In this document: in pieces, positions 1 to 5,280 of the stretch
Layout: each line of letters starts with the position of its first letter
Numbering within the stretch: the first letter of the stretch is position 1
Assembly: GCA_003551805.1 (NCBI GenBank)
Contig: PUNR01000166.1
Coordinates: 1-5,280 of the forward strand
Reading direction: 5' to 3'
DNA: 5,280 bases
Source: Loktanella sp.
GTDB lineage: Bacteria; Pseudomonadota; Alphaproteobacteria; Rhodobacterales; Rhodobacteraceae
Position numbers and translations under genes: made by a program
Notes under the pieces: model-generated
Told to the model about the DNA's origin: nothing
The model's input: only the letters and a program-made list of their open reading frames with translations
The model's database searches: none

Positions 1-403
1 CATCCGACGTGTTCAACTGACGAAGCCGTCGCAGGACGGCGCGTGCGCGGGCGACAAGTTCACGTTGGTGAAAAGGCTTGTTGATGTAATCGTCAGCGCC
101 AAGTTCGAGGCCGACGATCCGGTCAATCTCGTCGCCCGCGCACGTCATCACGATGATACCCATCTTAGACGTGGTCATGATTTCGCGGGAAAACTCGAGG
201 CCGTTTCCATCTGGTAAGCGCACATCTGTAATCATCAGGTCAAAGTCGGCAAGCGACAGCGCAAGGCGAGCATCCCGTATTGTTTCAACCGTTTTCACCT
301 TGAACCCTGCCGCACTCAGGTTGAAGTCGATCAGGTCGCAGATCTCTTTATCATCCTCTAGAACCAGTACTTCAGCAGGCTCATTTTTGGTACTTGCTTG
401 CAT
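1..403 (-). CDS. OmpR/PhoB-type response regulator, N-terminal part
   Basis: The visible 134 residues form a complete receiver (REC) domain that accepts a phosphoryl group from a sensor kinase. Acidic-pocket residues are E16, D17 and D18, in VLVLEDDKEI. The phospho-acceptor is D60 in MITDVRLPDG, the switch threonine is T87, and the conserved lysine is K109 in NKPF. The stretch with D91, D94, R95, G98, E100 and GADDY (102-106), followed by RELVARARAVLRR, is typical of OmpR/PhoB-family receivers and somewhat TorR-like. A C-terminal winged-helix DNA-binding domain is therefore expected beyond the left edge, but it is not visible. The ATG at 401-403 has a TGAGGG ribosome site 5 bases upstream and gives the normal receiver start. 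The gene diverges from the hybrid kinase across 337 bp, which suggests but does not prove a shared pathway. The family call is firm; the exact orthologue is not identified. Confidence 0.93.
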   Translation of the reverse strand, partial: MQASTKNEPAEVLVLEDDKEICDLIDFNLSAAGFKVKTVETIRDARLALSLADFDLMITDVRLPDGNGLEFSREIMTTSKMGIIVMTCAGDEIDRIVGLELGADDYINKPFHQRELVARARAVLRRLRQLNTSD

Positions 404-408
404 GAAAA

Positions 409-414
409 CCCTCA
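409..414 (-). promoter_or_regulatory. Ribosome binding site of the response regulator
   Basis: On the minus strand TGAGGG lies 5 bases before the ATG at 403-401, a good Shine-Dalgarno position that supports this start. Further upstream on this strand the leader holds a run of seven A (complement of 425-431), which would leave the ribosome site unstructured. Confidence 0.6.
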
Positions 415-434
415 GGATTGTTTGTTTTTTTGAT

Positions 435-441
435 TGTCACC
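435..441 (+). repeat. TGTCACC copy 1 (direct repeat with 518-524)
   Basis: TGTCACC occurs here and again at 518-524, 83 bp downstream. A third TGTCA half, inverted as TGACA, lies at 508-512. OmpR-family regulators usually bind short repeated half-sites, so this is a possible autoregulatory element close to the regulator's start. Chance occurrence of a 7-mer pair cannot be excluded. Confidence 0.25.
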
Positions 442-507
442 GTTTACTTGTACGAGTTGCGCGATATGTCCGAAAATCTTGTTGTAACAATACAGTGATA
501 CAAAGTT

Positions 508-522
508 TGACACGCGATGTCA
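508..522. repeat. Perfect dyad TGACA-N5-TGTCA
   Basis: The arms TGACA (508-512) and TGTCA (518-522) are perfect complements around the spacer CGCGA. The dyad overlaps a TTGACA hexamer at 507-512 and is joined to the second TGTCACC copy (518-524). It is a candidate operator in the divergent promoter region. It has no following T-run, so it does not resemble a terminator. Confidence 0.35.
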
Positions 523-627
523 CCATTCGTCGCGTGCGCGAGTGGCGAAAGGCCGTCATATCCGATGCGGGACCCAAACACCCGACAGAAGGCACGCGCT
601 TTCTTGCCAACCTTGTAAAACACGGCC

Positions 628-658
628 TGTGGTGGTCAGGTACCACATAACGGTCAGG
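628..658. repeat. Dyad TGTGGT-N8-ACCACA overlapped by paired GGTCAGG repeats
   Basis: TGTGGT (628-633) and ACCACA (642-647) are a perfect 6-bp inverted repeat. GGTCAGG occurs in its loop at 634-640 and again at 652-658, an 18-bp period. It lies about 85-110 bp before the kinase start, so it could be a regulator site or leader-RNA structure. No known consensus is recognised. Confidence 0.3.
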
Positions 659-706
659 CACGCTTTGTCGCGAAACACCAAGACGTTGCTCTGCGATTTG
701 CCTACT

Positions 707-718
707 GCGTTGAAACGC
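707..718. repeat. Short palindrome GCGTTGAAACGC before the kinase start
   Basis: GCGTT and AACGC pair perfectly around a two-base centre (GA). The element ends 8 bases before the kinase ribosome site at 727. A two-base loop is too tight for a good RNA hairpin without opening a pair, so a DNA operator is as likely as an RNA element. The call is tentative. Confidence 0.25.
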
Positions 719-726
719 TCATGAAC

Positions 727-734
727 GGAAGGGG
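727..734 (+). promoter_or_regulatory. Ribosome binding site deciding the TTG start of the kinase
   Basis: The purine run GGAAGGGG lies 6 bases before the TTG at 741. An ATG at 721 sits just upstream of it, is out of frame with the kinase, and has no ribosome site of its own. The kinase frame is closed upstream by a TGA at 711-713, and the next in-frame ATG is at 786. This purine run therefore favours the TTG. Confidence 0.5.
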
Positions 735-740
735 CAAGAG

Positions 741-3700
741 TTGGATACAGCCAGTGATATTTTTTTCCTATCCCATCCGGACCCTATGTGGATCTACGAT
801 CTGGAAACACTGCGCTTTTTGGACGTTAACAATGCCGCGGTCGCCAAATACGGATATTCCCGCGCAGAATTTCTGTCGATGACGATCGCAGATATCCGCC
901 CCGCAGAGGACCTGCCAGCGCTGAATGCCAGTGTTGCGGGGGTCACAGAAGGCCGGGACGAGGCGGGGACGTGGCGGCATCTGACGAAATGCGGAACGAT
1001 CATTTACGTCGAAATCACCGGTCACACCATGATGCACCAGGGCCTGCGTGCGGAACTGATCGCCGCACGGGATGTCACGAAAAGGGTTGAAGCTGTAAAC
1101 GCTCTTGCGCAGGCAAACCGGACACTTGAAATGGCCGGGGCCTTGGCAAAATTTGGCGCATGGCGATACGACGTGATGGCCGACCGCGTGATATGGTCAA
1201 CCGAGACAGCCCGTATCCACGACGAACCGGATGCATATTCGCCGAATATGGCTGACGGTATCAGCTATTATATCCCCGAACATCGCGACCGGATCACAAG
1301 CGTCGTGCGGGATTGTATTGATCATGGTCAGCCGTTCGACGAGACGCTTCAGATCATTACGGCCACCGACCGCAGGGTCTGGGTCCGCGTCACTGGCGAA
1401 GCAGATAGCGACGCGGCAGGCCAGATCGTCGCTATTCAAGGGTCTTTCCAGGATATCTCGGAACATGTTGCGATGCGCGAACGGGCCGAAGAAACCGAGC
1501 TGTTGTTGGAAATTGCCGGGCGGGCGGTCAAGCTGGGCGGCTGGCGTGTGACGCTAGAAAACCAGAAAGTGGCATGGACAGACGGAACCGCTGCAATCCA
1601 CGAACTGCCACCCGGCGCAGCCCCGACCTATCACGGCGGGATCAATTATTTTGCGCCCGAAGAACAGGAAATGGCGCAGAAGGTTTTTCAGGATTGTGCC
1701 GAACATGGAATCCCGTTCAACGATGTCCGCAACCTGATTACGGCCAAGGGAAATCTTATCCAGGTGCGGTCCGTCGGAGAGCCGGTCCGCGATAAGTCGG
1801 GCAAGATCGTGGCGGTGCAGGGGGCGATGCAGGACATCACAGAACTGGCAGTTGCCCAACAAAAAGCCAACGAACTGGACCGCCGTTTGGCCGAAACGCT
1901 TGAAAACATAGGCGACGCTTTTTTCACGCTCGACCGGGACTGGCGGTATACCTATCTGAACACCAAAGCCGAAGAACTGATGCGCCGCGACCGGAACGCG
2001 CTTATCGGCTGCACTGTCATTGAAGCCTTCCCAGATCTTGCGGGCAGTATGACAGAAACTGAATATGCCCGCGCCTTCGAAACCGGCGTAACAGTAAGGT
2101 TTGAACAATATTATGCGCCGTTTGACCGCACGTTCCGTGTCAACGTCCATCCCATACCGACAGGTCTTGCCGTTTATTTTTCGGATATTACCGATGATCT
2201 GCGTCGCACCGAACAATTGCGCTTGCTAGAGGCCGCAACAGCGCAAATCAACGATATCGTCATCATTGCCGACAGCGGCGTCAGTGACCCTAGCAAACAT
2301 GACACGATTATCTACGTCAACGACGCGTTCGAGCGTATCACAGGCTACACGCCCGACGAAGCGATCGGCAGGCGCCCATACTTCCTACAGGGCCCTAAAA
2401 CGCAGCAGGCAGAGCTGGACCGGATCAAGCGGGCCGTTGAACAAAATTCCCCCGTGCGGGCCGAATTGATCAACTATACAAAGTCGGGTCGCGAATTCTG
2501 GCTGGAGCTTGATGTCGTGCCGCTGGCGGACGATGCAGGATCAGTCACGCATTACGTTTCCATCCAGCGCGATATTACCGAACGCCGGCGCGTGGAAGAA
2601 GCACTGCGCCTATCCGAAACCCGTTTTCGCATGGTCGCCAATGCCAACGGAAGCGCCGTGTGGGAATGGGATATCGCCCGCGGTCATATCTGGTGGAGCG
2701 AAGGGATGGTCAATCTGTTCGGCCATCAACCTGACCCAGAAGGGCTTGTACCGTCCGTCTGGCGCAAACACGTTCACCCCGACGATGAAGAACGTGTCGA
2801 TGCGCTGATTGAAAAGTTGCTGCGCGGGGAAATTGACGCGCTTCAGGATCAGTACCGTTTTCAGCGCGCTGACGGTAGTTGGGCTGATGTCGAAAGTCGC
2901 GCCCTTACTATCCGCGACGATACTGGCCATGCCGTGCGCGTTCTGGGCAGTTTGTCCGACATCTCGCGCCGGCTCGAAATGGAAGACCGGTTGCGCCAGT
3001 CACAAAAACTGCAGGCCATCGGGCAGCTTACCGGCGGCGTGGCGCATGATTTCAACAATCTTTTAACGATTATCATGGGCACGACCGAACTGCTTCAGGA
3101 CAGTCTTGAAGAAGGCAGTCACCTGCGCCGTTTTGCCGATATGAGCGCTATTGCGGCAGATCGTGGTGCCGAGTTGACGAACAGATTGCTGGCATTCTCG
3201 CGCAAGCAGCCGCTTCAACCGCAGGTGATCGCTGTCAATTCGGCAATTGCGGGCATCGAGGACATGCTGCGCCGCACCCTGAGCGAGAACATCAACATCG
3301 AAACAGCCCTTGCCGATGGCCTGTGGTCGACAGAAGTTGACCCCGGCCAGCTGGAAACCGCTATCCTTAACCTTGCGATCAATTCGCGCGATGCGATGCC
3401 TGACGGCGGATTGTTAACCGTCGAGACGTGGAATGCGGCACTTGATGATGGTTATGTCTTGAACGAACCTGAACTGACAGCGGGGCAATACGTTGTAATC
3501 GCGATCAGTGATACAGGCCGCGGCATCCCCAAGGATCATATTGACCGCCTGTTCGAGCCGTTTTTCACAACAAAGTCGGTCGGGCAGGGAACCGGACTAG
3601 GGCTAAGCATGGTCTACGGCTTCGTCAAGCAGACTGGTGGTCACATCAGAGTTTACTCGGAACTTGATGAAGGCACGACGGTCAAGTTGTATTTCCCCAG

Positions 3701-4127
3701 ATATTTGGGCGACGAAGTGGCGAAAGATACCAACACGGAAAGCGTTGCCCTGCTGCGCGGGAAAGAAACGATCTTGGTGGTCGAGGATGACGTGTTGATT
3801 TTGCACCAGCTAACGGCGCAGTTGACCGGGCTGGGTTACAAGGTTCTGACGGCATCAGCGGGGTTGCCCGCGCTGGAAATACTGCGTCGTAGACCAGATA
3901 TCGACCTGCTATTAACCGACGTCGTTTTGCCCGGGGGAATGAATGGCCGCCAAATCGCAGAGGCCGCGCAGATCATCCACCCCGATTTGAAGGTGCTTTA
4001 CACATCGGGCTATTCTGAAAACGCGATCGTTCATCATGGGCGGCTTGATCGGGACGTCAATTTCTTAAGCAAACCCTACCGACGGTCAGAGCTTGCTGCG
4101 AAAGTGCGTGAAGCTTTGGAATACTGA
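741..4127 (+). CDS. Six-PAS hybrid sensor histidine kinase with a LOV-like PAS domain lacking the photoactive cysteine
   Basis: A 1128-residue sensor kinase that should autophosphorylate on histidine and pass phosphate to its own receiver. It has no signal peptide or transmembrane segment, so sensing is probably cytoplasmic. Domains in order (approximate residues): PAS1 6-112; PAS2 128-243 and PAS3 255-370, which are duplicates; PAS4 383-486; PAS5 498-615, LOV-like; PAS6 624-743, with HPDD at 679-682; HisKA about 752-820, with His769 in GGVAHDFNNLL; HATPase_c about 862-975, with N-box N877/N881, G1 D924-G928, F-box F938-F942 and G2 G950-G954; receiver about 1010-1126, with D1016/D1017, acceptor D1060, T1088 and K1111. 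All catalytic residues are present, so it should be active. PAS5 keeps FLQGP, N578, W587 and Q609 of LOV domains, but Pro546 replaces the photoactive Cys. The TTG start is chosen because an in-frame stop lies at 711 and the next in-frame ATG (786) would cut into PAS1. There is no Hpt domain. The signal is unknown; light, redox or a flavin-linked cue are inferences. Confidence 0.93.
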   Translation: MDTASDIFFLSHPDPMWIYDLETLRFLDVNNAAVAKYGYSRAEFLSMTIADIRPAEDLPALNASVAGVTEGRDEAGTWRHLTKCGTIIYVEITGHTMMHQGLRAELIAARDVTKRVEAVNALAQANRTLEMAGALAKFGAWRYDVMADRVIWSTETARIHDEPDAYSPNMADGISYYIPEHRDRITSVVRDCIDHGQPFDETLQIITATDRRVWVRVTGEADSDAAGQIVAIQGSFQDISEHVAMRERAEETELLLEIAGRAVKLGGWRVTLENQKVAWTDGTAAIHELPPGAAPTYHGGINYFAPEEQEMAQKVFQDCAEHGIPFNDVRNLITAKGNLIQVRSVGEPVRDKSGKIVAVQGAMQDITELAVAQQKANELDRRLAETLENIGDAFFTLDRDWRYTYLNTKAEELMRRDRNALIGCTVIEAFPDLAGSMTETEYARAFETGVTVRFEQYYAPFDRTFRVNVHPIPTGLAVYFSDITDDLRRTEQLRLLEAATAQINDIVIIADSGVSDPSKHDTIIYVNDAFERITGYTPDEAIGRRPYFLQGPKTQQAELDRIKRAVEQNSPVRAELINYTKSGREFWLELDVVPLADDAGSVTHYVSIQRDITERRRVEEALRLSETRFRMVANANGSAVWEWDIARGHIWWSEGMVNLFGHQPDPEGLVPSVWRKHVHPDDEERVDALIEKLLRGEIDALQDQYRFQRADGSWADVESRALTIRDDTGHAVRVLGSLSDISRRLEMEDRLRQSQKLQAIGQLTGGVAHDFNNLLTIIMGTTELLQDSLEEGSHLRRFADMSAIAADRGAELTNRLLAFSRKQPLQPQVIAVNSAIAGIEDMLRRTLSENINIETALADGLWSTEVDPGQLETAILNLAINSRDAMPDGGLLTVETWNAALDDGYVLNEPELTAGQYVVIAISDTGRGIPKDHIDRLFEPFFTTKSVGQGTGLGLSMVYGFVKQTGGHIRVYSELDEGTTVKLYFPRYLGDEVAKDTNTESVALLRGKETILVVEDDVLILHQLTAQLTGLGYKVLTASAGLPALEILRRRPDIDLLLTDVVLPGGMNGRQIAEAAQIIHPDLKVLYTSGYSENAIVHHGRLDRDVNFLSKPYRRSELAAKVREALEY
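1131..1850 (+). repeat. Tandem PAS2/PAS3 duplication inside the kinase
   Basis: Residues 131-243 and 258-370 align with no gap at a constant offset of 127 residues. By my hand count 44 of 113 positions are identical. Shared blocks include the GxW pair near each start, the IH motif, the C-x2-H helix (C192/H195 and C319/H322), GxPF, ITA, GE, IVAxQG and QDI. The DNA copies have diverged, so this is an old duplication within the gene rather than a recent DNA repeat. Confidence 0.8.
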
Positions 4128-4176
4128 CCAACCCGTAAGACAGTCGAGGGTAAGGGACCGCAAAAGCGCGCCTCTG

Positions 4177-4193
4177 TCGGTTTTTCATACCGA
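4177..4193. repeat. Small dyad TCGGT-N7-ACCGA
   Basis: TCGGT (4177-4181) and ACCGA (4189-4193) could form a 5-bp stem with loop TTTTCAT. There is no T-run after the stem, so it is a poor terminator. It directly abuts the next dyad at 4195. Confidence 0.25.
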
Positions 4194-4194
4194 A

Positions 4195-4223
4195 TGGGAC
4201 GTAATAGCCTGTTTAGTGTCCCA
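4195..4223. repeat. Dyad TGGGAC-N17-GTCCCA
   Basis: The 6-bp arms at 4195-4200 and 4218-4223 are perfect complements, separated by 17 bases. The element lies 68-129 bp downstream of the kinase stop and about 100 bp upstream of glgB. No T-run follows, so an operator or leader-RNA structure fits better than a rho-independent terminator. Function is unknown. Confidence 0.3.
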
Positions 4224-4310
4224 ACGCCCTGAACTTTGTGGCGGGGAAGTTGCCCAGCAATGATAGTGATGGAAACTGCATTAGTCTTAGTGTCTGCTGG
4301 TGCAAACTGC

Positions 4311-4315
4311 AGGAG
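4311..4315 (+). promoter_or_regulatory. Ribosome binding site of glgB
   Basis: AGGAG lies 8 bases before the ATG at 4324. This near-consensus site fixes the start of the branching enzyme. Confidence 0.75.
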
Positions 4316-4323
4316 CATTGCTG

Positions 4324-5280
4324 ATGTCCAGTCACACCAGTTCATCGACGCTACAAGGCGCCGCCCCTTCTGACGCGGATGCCGCTGCGCTGGGTAATGG
4401 TCAGCACCTGCAACCTTATGATGTGCTGGGCTGCCACATCATCGGCGGTCAGCGCTGCGCCAGCGTTTTCCAGCCGGACGCGATGCAGGTTGCGGCTTTG
4501 GTCGGTACGGTAGCTTATGATCTGCCGCGCATTGCCGGTGATCTTTTTAGCGGGCCGGTGCCGGACGGGGATTACCGGCTGCGCGTTACTTTTGAAGACG
4601 GCAGGTCGACGGAACATCTTGACCCCTATGCCTTTGGTCCCGTCCTGTCGGAATTCGACGAATACTTGCTGGGCGAAGGCACCCATAAAGAGCTTTGGCG
4701 GGCTTTGGGTGCCCATGTCTGCACCCATGAAAATGTCACTGGCACCCATTTTGCGGTCTGGGCACCTAATGCCCGGCGGGTATCGGTCGTGGGGGATTTC
4801 AATTTTTGGGACGGACGACGGCATCTGATGCGCCGTATCGGCGGGTCCGGTTTTTGGGAGATGTTTTTGCCCGATATCGGCGAAGGCACGGTCTACAAAT
4901 ACGAAGTTCTGGGATGCGACGGCGTGGCAAGGCGCAAGGCTGATCCGGTTGGCTTTGGATCGCAACACCCGCCGGACAAGGCATCGGTAGTGCGTGATAT
5001 CGCAGGTTATGGCTGGAAAGACGCAGGTTGGATGGCCGAGCGTGCGGCGCGCGCGGATCGGGCCGCGCCAATTACGATCTACGAAGTGCATCTGGGGTCA
5101 TGGCGACGGCGTTATGACGATGGCGGGCGGCCTTTGTCCTATCGTGAATTGGCGCGCGATCTGGTGGGCTATGTCAAACACATGGGCTTTACCCATATCG
5201 AGCTGATGCCAGTGTCAGAATTTCCGTTTGACGGGTCATGGGGGTATCAGCCGGTCGGGTTGTTCGCGCCGACAATCCGG
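4324..5280 (+). CDS. glgB: 1,4-alpha-glucan (glycogen) branching enzyme, N-terminal part
   Basis: GlgB cuts alpha-1,4 linkages of a growing glucan chain and rejoins the piece through an alpha-1,6 bond, making branched glycogen in the cytoplasm. The visible 319 residues hold the N-terminal domain (about 28-115, starting near QPYDVLG), then the CBM48 beta-sandwich (about 138-200; FAVWAPNARRVSVVGDFNFW at 143-162). The beginning of the GH13 barrel follows: YEVHLGSW (253-260) and IELMPVSEFPFDGSWGYQP (292-310), a block diagnostic of branching enzymes. The catalytic Asp and Glu lie beyond the right edge, so activity cannot be judged. Branching enzymes with this extra N-terminal domain are usually somewhat over 700 residues, so a little under half is seen. 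Being the first same-strand gene after a 196-bp gap, it may lead a glycogen operon; the usual partners glgC, glgA and glgX would lie to the right. Confidence 0.96.
   Translation, partial: MSSHTSSSTLQGAAPSDADAAALGNGQHLQPYDVLGCHIIGGQRCASVFQPDAMQVAALVGTVAYDLPRIAGDLFSGPVPDGDYRLRVTFEDGRSTEHLDPYAFGPVLSEFDEYLLGEGTHKELWRALGAHVCTHENVTGTHFAVWAPNARRVSVVGDFNFWDGRRHLMRRIGGSGFWEMFLPDIGEGTVYKYEVLGCDGVARRKADPVGFGSQHPPDKASVVRDIAGYGWKDAGWMAERAARADRAAPITIYEVHLGSWRRRYDDGGRPLSYRELARDLVGYVKHMGFTHIELMPVSEFPFDGSWGYQPVGLFAPTIR

Larger units (their letters stand above)
404..740. promoter_or_regulatory. Divergent intergenic region between response regulator and hybrid kinase
   Basis: This 337-bp stretch must hold the 5' ends and probably the promoters of both divergent genes. 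I find no convincing coding sequence in it; the open frames that enter it lack ribosome sites or recognisable protein. A TTGACA hexamer at 507-512 has no good -10 box at 16-18 bp on the plus strand. Minus-strand candidates near 465-490, such as TTGTTA followed by CATATC, are weak. The region does hold several short dyads and direct repeats, listed separately, that could be operators. Promoter positions cannot be fixed from sequence alone. Confidence 0.55.
4128..4323. other. Kinase-glgB intergenic gap
   Basis: This 196-bp gap holds no credible gene. The region just after the kinase stop has an imperfect GACCG (4156-4160)/CGGTT (4178-4182) pairing followed by Ts. It is too weak, with a 17-base loop, to call an intrinsic terminator. 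Two clearer dyads follow at 4177-4193 and 4195-4223. A poor promoter candidate for glgB, TTGTGG at 4236-4241 with AATGAT at 4259-4264 (17-bp spacing), matches consensus only partly. The gap suggests, without proving, that glgB starts its own transcript. Confidence 0.5.

Noticed and set aside
507..535. TTGACA as a plus-strand -35 box
   Set aside because: At 16-18 bp spacing the sequence is GC-rich (around TCGCGT) with no -10-like hexamer.
153..650. 165-codon plus-strand open frame opposite the response regulator
   Set aside because: It is antisense to a clear receiver domain for half its length, has low-complexity Ser/Arg-rich sequence, and resembles no protein family.
437..661. 74-codon minus-strand frame in the intergenic region
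   Set aside because: There is no convincing ribosome site, the composition is Arg/Thr-rich without recognisable motifs, and it overlaps the likely regulatory region.
721..882. Short frame from the ATG at 721 (about 54 codons) as a leader peptide overlapping the kinase
   Set aside because: No ribosome site precedes the ATG, and the peptide is a shifted reading of the PAS1 coding sequence.
1554..2216. 220-codon minus-strand frame inside the kinase
   Set aside because: It is a shadow of the PAS3-PAS4 coding region; the plus-strand product has continuous recognisable domains.
4156..4185. Possible intrinsic terminator after the kinase (GACCG pairing with CGGTT, then Ts)
   Set aside because: The stem is short and needs G-U pairs, and the loop is about 17 bases; too weak to call.
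4678..4750. Three CACCCAT copies (Gly/Cys-Thr-His) in glgB
   Set aside because: They fall in frame in the normal N-domain/CBM48 linker of GlgB (GEGTH and following), with irregular spacing; ordinary coding coincidence.
4351..5091. 246-codon minus-strand frame opposite glgB
   Set aside because: It is a shadow frame; the plus strand encodes well-conserved GlgB blocks across the same interval.

Overview
The window looks like chromosomal DNA from an alphaproteobacterium. A marine Rhodobacterales (Roseobacter-type) organism is my best guess, from moderately GC-rich codon use, the CckA/FixL-like style of the hybrid kinase core, and protein signatures. This is inferred by eye and not database-verified. 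There are two sensory genes and the start of a glycogen gene. I see no mobile element, CRISPR array, tRNA or rRNA.

Layout: (1) Positions 1-403, minus strand, hold the N-terminal 134 residues of an OmpR/PhoB-type response regulator; its C-terminal part lies beyond the left edge. (2) Positions 404-740 form a 337-bp divergent intergenic region with several short dyads and direct repeats but no convincing sigma-70 promoter. (3) Positions 741-4127, plus strand, encode an intact 1128-residue hybrid sensor histidine kinase. It has six PAS domains, HisKA (His769), HATPase_c and a C-terminal receiver (Asp1060), and probably starts at TTG. No signal peptide or transmembrane segment is seen, so it should be cytoplasmic. 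(4) Positions 4128-4323 form a 196-bp gap with two small dyads and a clear Shine-Dalgarno for the next gene. (5) Positions 4324-5280, plus strand, encode the first 319 residues of the glycogen branching enzyme GlgB, running off the right edge.

How the genes may work together: a PAS-rich hybrid kinase next to a divergently transcribed response regulator is a common two-component layout, so they may share a phosphorelay. The kinase's own receiver leaves open whether phosphate reaches the neighbour directly or through an unlinked Hpt protein. glgB probably opens a glycogen operon. It lies on the same strand as the kinase, but the 196-bp gap and its own ribosome site suggest a separate unit.

The most notable observation is PAS5 (about residues 498-615). 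It carries much of the LOV flavin-pocket signature (FLQGP, NYTKSGxxFW, and a Gln at the LOV2 Gln513 position), but the photoactive cysteine is replaced by Pro546 and the second flavin-contacting Asn by Leu588. It could be a cysteine-less LOV or redox flavin sensor, or a LOV-derived PAS that has lost flavin. PAS2 and PAS3 are a gap-free tandem duplication offset by exactly 127 residues.
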